From NCBI GenBank assembly GCA_030619365.1, contig JAUXBQ010000118.1:1-8011 (forward strand): 8,011 nucleotides of DNA, read 5' to 3'. The stretch comes from a candidate division FCPU426 bacterium (GTDB taxonomy: Bacteria; Oederibacteriota; JAAXVQ01; JAUVAV01). A model generated the notes under the pieces. It saw only the letters and a list, made by a program, of their open reading frames with translations. It did no database searches and had not been told where the DNA came from. The translations under genes were made by a program, and so were the position numbers. Below, in pieces: positions 1-6,500 of this stretch; the first letter of the stretch is position 1; each line of letters opens with the position of its first letter.

Positions 1-626
1 CCTAAGACCGCTTTGGCCTCCGACTTCAGCAAGTGCGCGATATCCCCTGGTTTTTTCACCGTTATCCCCAATAATTTTCCCAGCCGGTCTTGCAGCAGAC
101 TGCTGGCCGCGGCCAGGCTCGCGTCGAATTGGCCGGCTAAAAACGACTGCCGGGTGGCGCGGAGAATGGTCTCGGTCATGAGCATGGAACCGAAAAGACG
201 CTCGCGTTCCTGGTCCGTGGAGCCGGCCCCGCTGTCGCTGACCCGGACCCCGGCCAGATGTCCCTCGATTTTTTTCGCAAAAACAGCGCGCGCTTCCGCG
301 GTTTCCAGTTCCCCCTTAAGGGAGAGCGTGTGGTAGTCCTGGCGCCTCACCAGGGTCAGCTTCAGGTTCATGCCCTTGATCCACTGGCTGGAAATAATGA
401 TCTGATGAATGGCTCCCCAGACTCCGGAATGAATGTTGCCTTCCAGTTCAGGCACGGCAATTTCGGCCATTATCCGTTCGCCGTCGTTTTTCTGGATAGT
501 CAAATCATACCGGGTGTCCTCATCAAAGCCCATGCTGTCATGGGCCAGGCGCAGCAGGGCGTCCAACTGGTTGGGACCGAAACTGGCGCTCACACGGTAG
601 TTCAAATTTATCTGAGATCCGTTCAT
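1..626 (-). CDS. Unrecognised protein, N-terminal 208 residues (runs off the window)
   Basis: Reading leftward from an ATG at 626-624, the frame stays open for 208 codons to the window edge, so the C-terminus is missing. The start is supported by a strong ribosome binding site, AAGGAGGT at 641-634, seven bases upstream. The protein begins MNGSQINLNYRVSASFGPNQ. I do not recognise a family. The first ~110 residues alternate short hydrophobic and charged stretches, like a mixed alpha/beta or beta-rich domain. From about residue 150 the protein looks helical, with the stretch SFLAGQFDASLAAASSLLQD near residues 164-183. That stretch loosely recalls the helix arrangement of HEPN or TIGR02391-like domains, but this is a weak resemblance and not a call. 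There is no signal peptide or membrane segment, so it is probably cytoplasmic. It is divergently oriented from trmJ. Codon use is even and GC-rich, which supports a real gene. Confidence 0.8.
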   Translation of the reverse strand, partial: MNGSQINLNYRVSASFGPNQLDALLRLAHDSMGFDEDTRYDLTIQKNDGERIMAEIAVPELEGNIHSGVWGAIHQIIISSQWIKGMNLKLTLVRRQDYHTLSLKGELETAEARAVFAKKIEGHLAGVRVSDSGAGSTDQERERLFGSMLMTETILRATRQSFLAGQFDASLAAASSLLQDRLGKLLGITVKKPGDIAHLLKSEAKAVL

Positions 627-830
627 CCTAAATACCTCCTTGGCGGGTTTGACTGCTGATATGGGACGGGCGCCTGACGTCCGGCCTTGCTTGAGACGTG
701 GCCAGCGGCAGCAATTTCGTTTTGGCCCGTTTTTTCAAACTGAAAAGTGAAAAACCGGGAAGCCTGCGTGAAAAGGTCGGACATGGAGCGTGGTTTCCCC
801 CAGTAGGCTGAGGTAATGAATAATCTGTGT

Positions 831-897
831 GTATATTTTATACGACTTAACCGATCCTGGCCAGGGTATTTTTCGCAGCCCAGGCTATACAAGTATA
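831..897. promoter_or_regulatory. Cluster of three small palindromes in the divergent spacer
   Basis: The 348-base spacer between the leftward gene and trmJ (627-974) holds no convincing gene. In its middle lie three palindromes: GTATATTTTATAC at 831-843 (arms GTATA/TATAC), a perfect CCTGGCCAGG at 856-865, and TATACAAGTATA at 886-897 (arms TATAC/GTATA). This stretch is AT-rich compared with its surroundings. It could hold operator or promoter elements for either gene, but no regulator is encoded nearby and the sites match no operator I know. Confidence 0.3.
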
Positions 898-903
898 AAT
901 CCC

Positions 904-932
904 TTGGTTCCCCTTCCCGGCGTTAGTAGAAT
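904..932 (+). promoter_or_regulatory. Candidate sigma70-type promoter for trmJ
   Basis: A -35 box TTGGTT (904-909) and a -10 box TAGAAT (927-932) are separated by exactly 17 bases. Transcription would start near 939, giving a leader of about 35 bases before the trmJ ATG. The -35 box is only a moderate match to TTGACA. An AT-rich alternative -10 (TATAAA, 893-898 region) lies just upstream. Confidence 0.45.
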
Positions 933-974
933 GAATCCGTTTAATTTCCCGGCCGAATTCACAAGGAGCAACGC

Positions 975-1718
975 ATGCGCACAGCACCACCGCCGGTCAT
1001 CGTCCTGGTCAGGCCCCAACTGGCTGAAAACATCGGCGCCACGGCCCGGGCCATGGTAAATTTCGGCGCGCGGGAATTACGGGTTGTGAATCCCCAGCCC
1101 TACGACGAGATCCACGCGGCGCGCATGGCCTGTGACGGCCGGCTGGTGTTGGAGAGAATGAAACGCTACCCGGACCTGCGTTCGGCCCTGGCGGACTGCG
1201 CGTACACCGTGGCGACCTCCCGCCGGCTCCGGCGGATTAAAATTGCGCCCCTGGAGCCGCGAGCCGCCATGGCCAAACTATTGACCTTCTCCAGCCCGGC
1301 GAGAACCGCCGTGGTATTCGGCGCCGAACAAGCGGGACTAACCAACGAAGAGTTGTTTCTCTGCGATGTGGCCAGCGCCATTCCGACCAGCGATCAGGGT
1401 AGCCTTAATCTGGGGCAAGCCGTGCTGCTGTACCTCTACGAGTGGTTCCTGGCCGCCCATCCGGACACCACGCTCCCCCTCTCCCTGGACCGGCCCGCCA
1501 CGCATGCCGAAAAGCAGCGCAGTTACGATCTTCTGGGGAAGCTGTTGCGGGCTTCGGATTACAAACCCCTCAGCCGTTTGCCGGAATTCATGCGCCGCGT
1601 GAAGCTGCTGTTTGAAACCCGGCCCCTGTCTTTCCGCGAACAAAAAATCCTGCTCAAGGCGCTCCGCTACCTGGAAAAAATCACGGACCCCCCTCCCCCG
1701 GCCAGGACAAAAAAATAG
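975..1718 (+). CDS. trmJ: tRNA (cytidine/uridine-2'-O-)-methyltransferase TrmJ, SPOUT family
   Basis: This 247-residue cytoplasmic enzyme belongs to the SpoU/TrmH branch of the SPOUT superfamily, group 1. Members use S-adenosylmethionine to methylate the ribose 2'-OH at position 32 of the tRNA anticodon loop. All three family motifs are visible: motif 1 NIGATARAM (residues 19-27, with the conserved Asn and Arg25), motif 2 VVFGAEQAGLTNEE (113-126), and motif 3 IPTSDQGSLNLGQAV (136-150, with the S-L-N core). Motifs 2 and 3 form the trefoil-knot cofactor pocket. Residues ~175-235 match the helical C-terminal extension of TrmJ, which helps bind tRNA. The length fits the family (about 240-260). 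The start is fixed by AAGGAG at 963-968, six bases upstream. The TAG stop lies inside the hairpin that terminates the converging transcript. rRNA or other tRNA-position specificity cannot be ruled out, but the C-terminal extension favours TrmJ. Confidence 0.9.
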   Translation: MRTAPPPVIVLVRPQLAENIGATARAMVNFGARELRVVNPQPYDEIHAARMACDGRLVLERMKRYPDLRSALADCAYTVATSRRLRRIKIAPLEPRAAMAKLLTFSSPARTAVVFGAEQAGLTNEELFLCDVASAIPTSDQGSLNLGQAVLLYLYEWFLAAHPDTTLPLSLDRPATHAEKQRSYDLLGKLLRASDYKPLSRLPEFMRRVKLLFETRPLSFREQKILLKALRYLEKITDPPPPARTKK

Positions 1719-1741
1719 CCGGGGCGCGGGGCCCCGGCTAT
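1709..1741 (-). terminator. Intrinsic terminator for the glgP-superoxide reductase transcript
   Basis: A perfect 11-bp stem, ATAGCCGGGGC (1715-1725) with GCCCCGGCTAT (1731-1741), encloses a 5-base loop. Read leftward, the hairpin is followed at once by seven T residues (complement of the A-run 1709-1715). This is the classical Rho-independent layout for the transcript whose last gene ends at 1760. In the rightward direction there is no T-run after the stem, so it should terminate trmJ less efficiently. The trmJ stop codon (1716-1718) lies within the stem. Confidence 0.88.
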
Positions 1742-1759
1742 CCGATAATGAGCGGAAGG

Positions 1760-2191
1760 TTATACTTCGCTGGAGGCCATCCAGTGTCCGTGCTGGTTGC
1801 AGTGTTCGATCACGGTCAGGGTGCCGTGCTGGTCGGCTTTCAGGTGAATGCTGACCGCGGCCTGCAGCACCGTGGCGTATACCTGATAGCGCGCCATGAC
1901 TTTCTTGTTCAGATACACGTCGATCCACTCGATCAGGTGATCGGTCTCCATGGGGTGTGGCGTGGCGCCCACCTTGATGTGCGCGTCCCGGCAGATATCG
2001 GGCAGCAGCCCGCATTTTTCCACCAGCGAGATCACGGGCACGTGCTTTTCCTTCCCTTCTTTTTCAGCCGGATGAATGGCCCCGGCGTTTTCCGCGAATT
2101 TTTCCCTGGGTGCGAAACAAACCGGGCAGACGTCCGGCGCCACCCCAAATTCAATATGACCGCAAACGCCGCACACAAAAATCTTGTCCAT
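1760..2191 (-). CDS. Rubredoxin-like / superoxide reductase (desulfoferrodoxin-type) fusion protein
   Basis: This 143-residue cytoplasmic enzyme reduces superoxide to hydrogen peroxide without making oxygen, a typical defence in anaerobes. Residues 1-~35 form a rubrerythrin-type rubredoxin domain with two Cys pairs, C7-x2-C10 and C22-x2-C25, expected to bind one iron. Residues ~48-143 are the superoxide reductase domain. Its Fe(His)4(Cys) ligands can be assigned: H50 in EKHVP, H79 in HPM, H85 in DHLIEWI, and C131 and H134 in CNQHG. E48 and K49 match the catalytic Glu-Lys pair of the family. Classical desulfoferrodoxin has a desulforedoxin-type N-domain instead. The open frame reaches a TTG at 2197, but AGGAGG at 2204-2199 lies only one base from it and seven bases from the ATG at 2191, so I chose the ATG. 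The gene lies 49 bases after glgP and is followed by a strong terminator. Confidence 0.9.
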   Translation of the reverse strand: MDKIFVCGVCGHIEFGVAPDVCPVCFAPREKFAENAGAIHPAEKEGKEKHVPVISLVEKCGLLPDICRDAHIKVGATPHPMETDHLIEWIDVYLNKKVMARYQVYATVLQAAVSIHLKADQHGTLTVIEHCNQHGHWMASSEV

Positions 2192-2240
2192 GGTCAAGCC
2201 TCCTTTACAATTATCCGGCCTTCCCCCCGGCCGAAGCAGG

Positions 2241-4799
2241 CTAATCCCCCCAGGTGATCAGGTTGGTCTCAAATCGCTGCGCCAGATCGGCGTGCTTGGG
2301 CAGAACCCTTACCGTGAACCCGAAATTACCCGTGGCGATGCACGGGATGGCGCCGGCAAACACGATTTTTCCGCCTTTGTTCTCCTTCTCGGGTTTCATG
2401 GGCACCGTCCGCGTGGCGTACATATTCTGCTTGCTGTCGATTAAGCCGTAGAAGATTTCCACCTGCAGGTCCTCGGGGGTCAGGTCCCCCAGCTTGATGG
2501 TGGCCTTGACCGGCAGGTCGGTTCCCACCGGAAATTCCCGGGCCGTGTTGGCCTCCACTTTTACGATCTTCAACTGCCCCCAGGCCGAAGCCACTTTGTT
2601 TTTCCAGTTGGAAAGCTTGCGCACCAATTCACTGTTGTTCGCGCGGGCTTTCTCCAGGCGTTCCACTTGCGGGAAATAAATCCGTTCCGCGTATTCGGTA
2701 ACCATGCGGTTGGTGTTAAAGATCGGCCCCAGGCTGGTCATGGAGCGTTTCATCAGGCGAATCCATTGTTCGGGGATATTGTCCGGGCCGCGGCCGTAAA
2801 ACAAGGGCAGAATCTCGTTTTCCAGGATCTGGTAAAACGAGGCGCTCTCGACCCGGTCCTGGTATTCGTGATCGGAATACTCTTCCCCCCGGCCGATGGC
2901 CCAACCGTTTTTCCCGTGGTACCCTTCGTCCCACCAACCGTCGAGAATCGAGCAGTTAATCCCGCCGTTAAAGACCGCTTTCATGCCGGACGTGCCCGAG
3001 GCTTCCAGCGGGCGCCGGGGATTGTTGAGCCAAACATCCACGCCTTGCACCAGGTAATGCGCGCAGTTCAGGTCGTAATCCTCTAAAAACACCAGGTGGC
3101 GGCGCAAATCGCCGCGCCGGGCCAGGCGAATGACTTCCTGAATGAGCTGCTTGCCCGGCTCGTCGTTCGGATGCGCCTTACCGGCGAAAATGATCTGAAA
3201 GGGACGGTGGCGGTCGTTCATGGCCCGGGCCAGCCGTTCGATGTCCCTGAAAATCAGGGTCGCCCGTTTGTAGGTGGCGAACCGGCGGGCAAAGCCGATG
3301 GTCAGGGCTTCGGGATCCAGGACCTGGGAGGCCAACTGGATTTCCTCTTCCGGCGCGCCCCGGTCGATCAATTGCTGGCGCAGCCGGCGCCGGACGTACC
3401 CCACCAGGCGCTCACGGCGGCGTTCATGGGTCCGCCAGAGCTCGGCCGAGGGGATGGCATTGATGCGTTCCCAGATTTTCTGGTCGCCCGGTTCCTCCAG
3501 CCAGCGCGGACCCAGATAACGGTCAAAGAGCTCGGACATCTCCATGGAGATCCAGGAGTTCACGTGCACGCCGTTGGTTATGTGCGAGATGGGCACCTCG
3601 TCCAGCGGGAGGTCGGGCCAGAGATTCCGCCACATTTTCCGCGACACTTGCCCGTGCAGCCGCGCCACCCCGTTGACCCGGGAGGACAGTTTCAGGGCCA
3701 GGATCGCCATGGAAAAGAATTCATTGGAGTCGTCCGGATTGTTCCGGCCCAGGCCGAACAACTCATGGGGCGACACGCTTAATTTTTCATAGTAAGGGGA
3801 GAAGTATTTTCCAATCAGATCGGGCTTGAAGATATCAATGCCGGCCGGGACCGGGGTATGGGTGGTAAAGGCGTTGCTGCCGCGCACCAGGTCCCGCGCT
3901 TCCTGAAAATTCAAGTGATCATGCTGCATGTGATAGCGGATCCGCTCCAGCCCCAGGAACGCGGAGTGCCCCTCGTTCATGTGCGTGACGCAGGGCAGGA
4001 GCCCCAATTTCTCCAGCGCGCGCACGCCGCCCACGCCCAGAATGATTTCCTGCTGCAACCGCATTTCCTTGTCACCGCCGTACAACTGGGCCGTGATGTT
4101 CCGGTCTTCCGGCTTGTTTTGCGAAAGGTTGGTGCTGAGCAGGTAAAGGGGAATCCGGCCGATTTGCGCTTTCCAAATCCGCACCAGGACCCGGCGGCCG
4201 GGAAAATCAACCTCCACCAGGACTTCCCGCTGGTCCTGATCCCGGACCAGGGAGAGCGGCATATTGTAAAAATCACTCTCAATAAAACGTTCCTGCTGCC
4301 AGCCGTCGGTCGTCAAATACTGGCGGAAATACCCCTGGTGATAGGCCAGGCCCACACCGACCAGGGGCACGCCCAGGTCGCTGGCGGACTTGAGGTGATC
4401 GCCGGCCAGCACGCCCAGGCCGCCGGAATAGATCGGCAATCCCTCGCTGATCCCGAATTCCGCCGAAAAATAAGCGATTTGAAAGCGCGTTTCCTGCTGC
4501 CAGCGATTCTGAAACCAGGTCTTCCGGTTCATATAGCTGTGAAAATTGGCCATCACGCGGTCCAGGTGATACCGGAAGCCCTCGTCGCGGGTCAGTTCCT
4601 TGAGCCGTTCCTGCGAAACACGGCTCAAGAATTTGATGGGATTGTGGCCGCTTTGCGTCCATTGTTCCGGAGCGATGTGCCTGAAAACATTAAACGCGTC
4701 CGCATTCCAGCACCACCAGTAATTATAGGCCAGGTCCCGGAGGGGAAGGATTTCTTCGGGAAAATTGGGGATTACGTTGAAGGTATGCTGAAATTTCAT
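2241..4799 (-). CDS. glgP: Alpha-glucan phosphorylase (GT35, DUF3417-containing type)
   Basis: This enzyme degrades glycogen-like alpha-1,4-glucan with inorganic phosphate to glucose 1-phosphate in the cytoplasm, using pyridoxal phosphate. At 852 residues it matches the TIGR02094-type phosphorylases (Thermotoga AgpA-like), not E. coli GlgP. Residues ~1-110 are the DUF3417 N-domain. The catalytic core shows FSAEFGISEGLPIYSGGLGV (111-130), NEGHSAF (275-281), HTPVPAGID (314-322), RRFATYKRATL (505-515) and AGKAHPNDE (539-547). The PLP site is EASGTSGMKAVFNGGIN (599-615), with K607 as the expected Schiff-base lysine. Residues ~740-852 form the beta-rich C-terminal domain seen in this subfamily. 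The regulatory sites of animal phosphorylases are not expected in this type. Start: ATG at 4799 with AAGGAG at 4813-4808, eight bases upstream, and a promoter at 4869-4841. It probably shares its transcript with the downstream superoxide reductase gene; no T-run terminator is visible between them. Confidence 0.95.
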   Translation of the reverse strand: MKFQHTFNVIPNFPEEILPLRDLAYNYWWCWNADAFNVFRHIAPEQWTQSGHNPIKFLSRVSQERLKELTRDEGFRYHLDRVMANFHSYMNRKTWFQNRWQQETRFQIAYFSAEFGISEGLPIYSGGLGVLAGDHLKSASDLGVPLVGVGLAYHQGYFRQYLTTDGWQQERFIESDFYNMPLSLVRDQDQREVLVEVDFPGRRVLVRIWKAQIGRIPLYLLSTNLSQNKPEDRNITAQLYGGDKEMRLQQEIILGVGGVRALEKLGLLPCVTHMNEGHSAFLGLERIRYHMQHDHLNFQEARDLVRGSNAFTTHTPVPAGIDIFKPDLIGKYFSPYYEKLSVSPHELFGLGRNNPDDSNEFFSMAILALKLSSRVNGVARLHGQVSRKMWRNLWPDLPLDEVPISHITNGVHVNSWISMEMSELFDRYLGPRWLEEPGDQKIWERINAIPSAELWRTHERRRERLVGYVRRRLRQQLIDRGAPEEEIQLASQVLDPEALTIGFARRFATYKRATLIFRDIERLARAMNDRHRPFQIIFAGKAHPNDEPGKQLIQEVIRLARRGDLRRHLVFLEDYDLNCAHYLVQGVDVWLNNPRRPLEASGTSGMKAVFNGGINCSILDGWWDEGYHGKNGWAIGRGEEYSDHEYQDRVESASFYQILENEILPLFYGRGPDNIPEQWIRLMKRSMTSLGPIFNTNRMVTEYAERIYFPQVERLEKARANNSELVRKLSNWKNKVASAWGQLKIVKVEANTAREFPVGTDLPVKATIKLGDLTPEDLQVEIFYGLIDSKQNMYATRTVPMKPEKENKGGKIVFAGAIPCIATGNFGFTVRVLPKHADLAQRFETNLITWGD

Positions 4800-4840
4800 G
4801 GGCCCTTCTCCTTCAGGAGAGTCATGTGCAGCGTGAGGGT

Positions 4841-4869
4841 ATTTTACGGAATGCCTATCCGGAGTGCAA
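4841..4869 (-). promoter_or_regulatory. Sigma70-type promoter of glgP
   Basis: Read leftward, a -35 box TTGCAC (4869-4864) and a -10 box TAAAAT (4846-4841) are separated by 17 bases. The predicted start near 4834 gives a leader of about 35 bases carrying the glgP ribosome binding site. Confidence 0.65.
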
Positions 4870-4929
4870 GCTGATTATCCGCTTATTTCATGGCTTAAAT
4901 TGAGGAGCTTGGGGTTAGCCAGGGATGAA

Positions 4930-4958
4930 TTGACAACCCCGCGGTTTCCGGCTAGAAT
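4930..4958 (+). promoter_or_regulatory. Near-consensus sigma70 promoter facing the YchF-like gene
   Basis: A perfect -35 box TTGACA (4930-4935) and a -10 box TAGAAT (4953-4958) are separated by exactly 17 bases. Transcription should start near 4965 and run rightward. The first coding sequence met is the YchF-like gene at 5215, so the leader would be about 250 bases and would contain the whole inverted-repeat element 5002-5149. A run of nine T (4970-4978) lies just past the expected start. Confidence 0.65.
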
Positions 4959-5001
4959 GAGCGCCGGTCTTTTTTTTTACGACTTAATCGAGTTAAGGAT
5001 G

Positions 5002-5149
5002 ACCACGAAGAGCACGAAGGAAAACAAAAACTGATCACGAAGAGCACGAAAAAATAAATCAAGGTTAATAGCTATAGCTTTAAAGCCTTTACCCCTTTTA
5101 TATTCTCTTCTTCGTGTCCTTCGTGTTCAGCCTTCGTGTCCTTCGTGGT
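5002..5149. repeat. Element A: 148-bp inverted-repeat element built from 9-base units
   Basis: The outer ends ACCACGAAGAGCACGAAGG (5002-5020) and the reverse complement of 5131-5149 match at 17 of 19 bases, differing only by AG versus GA in the middle. Each arm is iterated. CACGAAGAGCACGAA occurs at 5004-5018 and again at 5036-5050. TTCGTGTCCTTCGTG occurs at 5111-5125 and again at 5133-5147. The AT-rich centre holds two overlapping perfect palindromes, AGCTATAGCT (5070-5079) and GCTTTAAAGC (5077-5086). There is no internal gene and no clear target-site duplication. It resembles a non-autonomous (MITE-like) intergenic repeat. From memory, units of this kind recur in intergenic regions of many environmental bacteria. 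Confidence 0.8.
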
Positions 5150-5153
5150 AAAA

Positions 5154-5183
5154 AAGACATTTAATAACTAATCGCTTTATAAT
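5154..5183 (+). promoter_or_regulatory. Second candidate promoter of the YchF-like gene
   Basis: A perfect -10 box TATAAT (5178-5183) is preceded, 18 bases upstream, by AAGACA (5154-5159), which matches four of six -35 positions. The predicted start near 5190 gives a short leader of about 25 bases. It begins five bases outside the right end of element A. It could supplement or replace the stronger upstream promoter at 4930. Confidence 0.5.
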
Positions 5184-5214
5184 GCAATCTGAAGGGCTGG
5201 ATTAGGAGGCTGCA

Positions 5215-6267
5215 ATGCAAGTTGGATTTGTCGGGGCCGCGGCCAGCGGAAAAACCACTATTTTCGAGCTGCTAAGCAACACCCAGGGCGCTTTTCTTTC
5301 TCCGGATAAAGCCAATGTCGCCACAGTGGACGTTCCGGACAGCCGGATCGGCCGGCTGAGCGAGTTATACCAGCCGCAAAAAAAGACCTTTGCCAAAATA
5401 TCCTTCACGGATATCAACCGCCTGGCGCCGGGTGACCGGGAAAACAACAACAAATCCCTGAACCATCTGAAACTCATGGATGCCCTGGTCCTGGTAATCA
5501 ACGGGTTCTCTCCGGGCCGCACCGCGCAGGCCCCGCAGGCTGACCTGGAGTTTTGCCTTTCGGAATTGATCATGTCCGACCTGGAGCAGGTGGAGCGGAA
5601 GCTGGGAAAGCTGCGGAAGCTCAGAACCACCCCTACCCTGGCCGGCAAGCCCGAACTGGAGGTTCTCCAAAAACTGGGAGAGACCCTGGAATCCAACACG
5701 CTCCTGTCCGCGCGGGAGTTTCCCGCGGAGGTTTGGAAAGAACTGGGCTCCTATAATTTTCTGACCCGAAAGCCGATGTTTGTGGTGATCAACCTTTCGG
5801 AAGAACAGGGCCTGGCCGGGCCCGCGGGACTGCAGGACTTCGTAACAGCCTCCGAGGCCCGGGGGTTCCCGGCCGTACGGATATACGCCAAGCTCGAAAA
5901 AGACCTCCAGGAGCTTTCCGCCGAGGACCGGGCGGTTTTCACGCAAGAGTACGACCTCCCGCTAAGCGGCAAGGAATCCTTCATCCGGCAGGCGTATACC
6001 ACCTCGGGCCTGATCAGTTTTCTGACCGTGGGGCCGGATGAAGTGCGCGCCTGGACCGTCAAGCGCGGCAGTCCCATCCGGGAGGCGGCCGGGGTCATCC
6101 ACAAGGATTTCACGAACAATTTCGTGCGCGCCGAGATTATCAGCTTTGAAAAACTATTGGAGTGCGGCTCCGAACAGGAAGCGCACAAACGGGGCTGGCT
6201 GCGTTCCGAAAAAAAAGAATATCCCGTGCAGGACGGGGATGTGGTGCATATTTTGGCGAATAAATGA
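5215..6267 (+). CDS. Divergent YchF/OLA1-type nucleotide-binding protein with DUF933 (TGS-like) C-terminus
   Basis: This 350-residue cytoplasmic P-loop protein is related to the ribosome-associated ATPase/GTPase YchF (usually ~363 residues). The P-loop GAAASGKTT (residues 7-15) replaces the usual GLPNVGKST. VPDSRIGRL (40-48) matches the VPDxRL motif after switch I. The G3 region FTDINRLAPG (64-73) has Arg69 where YchF has the DxxG glycine, and the Gly-rich GxGLGN loop after it is absent. The specificity motif is NLSE (193-196), the NxxE form that lets YchF/OLA1 prefer ATP over GTP. Residues ~119-135 form the start of a helical/coiled-coil arm. From ~255 to the end the DUF933/TGS-like domain is well conserved, including VRAWTVKRG (277-285), AAGVIH (291-296) and the terminal VQDGDVVHI (338-346). 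The start has AGGAGG at 5204-5209, five bases upstream. It is likely a paralogue and not the housekeeping YchF; its partner is unknown. It is flanked by elements A and B. Confidence 0.88.
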   Translation: MQVGFVGAAASGKTTIFELLSNTQGAFLSPDKANVATVDVPDSRIGRLSELYQPQKKTFAKISFTDINRLAPGDRENNNKSLNHLKLMDALVLVINGFSPGRTAQAPQADLEFCLSELIMSDLEQVERKLGKLRKLRTTPTLAGKPELEVLQKLGETLESNTLLSAREFPAEVWKELGSYNFLTRKPMFVVINLSEEQGLAGPAGLQDFVTASEARGFPAVRIYAKLEKDLQELSAEDRAVFTQEYDLPLSGKESFIRQAYTTSGLISFLTVGPDEVRAWTVKRGSPIREAAGVIHKDFTNNFVRAEIISFEKLLECGSEQEAHKRGWLRSEKKEYPVQDGDVVHILANK

Positions 6268-6291
6268 CGCGACGACAATGAAACAAGGAGC

Positions 6292-6325
6292 GTCACCCCG
6301 GCATGTATTTAGCCGGGGTCCAGGA
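6292..6325 (+). repeat. 34-base hairpin repeat, copy 1
   Basis: This copy runs from GTCA to CCAGGA around an 8-bp perfect stem, ACCCCGGC (6295-6302) with GCCGGGGT (6312-6319), and a 9-base loop. It is an inverted partner of 6501-6534 and lies 24 bases after the YchF-like stop codon. In layout it recalls the widespread GTCATTCC...GGAATCCAG class of intergenic repeats (dRS3/REP-like). There is no T-run after it, so it is not a classical terminator, but it could protect the 3' end of the mRNA. Confidence 0.75.
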
Positions 6326-6349
6326 ACACATTAAAGCTTGAATGTTTTT

Positions 6350-6489
6350 CTCACGCAAAGCCGCAAAGGCGCTAAGGAAAGCAATGAATCTCCGCACAGC
6401 AAGCTGTCGCGGAATTATGCAAGTTAAAAATATTTATACTTTATTTAAATCTTTCTTTGCGTCTTAGCGTCTTAGCGTCTTCGCGTGAG
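6350..6489. repeat. Element B: 140-bp inverted-repeat element built from 8-base units
   Basis: The left end from 6350 (CTCACGCAAAGCCGCAAAGG...) matches the reverse complement of the right end to 6489 at 23 of 27 bases. The arms are tandem 8-base units. The right arm, read leftward, has four: CGCGAAGA, CGCTAAGA, CGCTAAGA and CGCAAAGA. The left arm has three. Inside is a small hairpin, TCCGCACAGC with GCTGTCGCGGA (6391-6413), and then an AT-rich stretch. Seven T (6495-6501) follow the right end, so a rightward transcript could terminate here. There is no internal gene. Architecture and length parallel element A, but the unit differs. Confidence 0.78.
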
Positions 6490-6500
6490 GCTTATTTTTT

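Noticed and set aside
623..892. Leftward 89-codon frame upstream of the gene at 626, ending in an ATGA overlap
   Set aside because: It would start at a TTG with no ribosome binding site, and its composition (Arg/Pro/Ser-rich, no pattern) is not protein-like. The strong binding site at 641-634 serves the gene at 626.
2192..2240. CGGCC/GGCCG hairpin between glgP and the superoxide reductase gene as a terminator
   Set aside because: It has a 5-bp stem with no T-run after it; read-through into the next gene is more likely.
3858..4874. Rightward 338-codon open frame opposite glgP
   Set aside because: It is antisense to a fully conserved phosphorylase gene, is rich in His/Gln/Val as expected for a complement frame, and matches no family.
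4948..4978. CCGGC/GCCGG hairpin followed by nine T, looking like a rightward terminator
   Set aside because: The stem is only 5 bp with a 10-base loop, no rightward gene precedes it, and it overlaps a near-consensus promoter that explains the region better.
5004..5147. Repeated 15-base units that could suggest a CRISPR array
   Set aside because: There are only two copies per arm, in opposite orientation between arms, with unequal periods (32 and 22 bases) and no cas genes; an inverted-repeat element fits.
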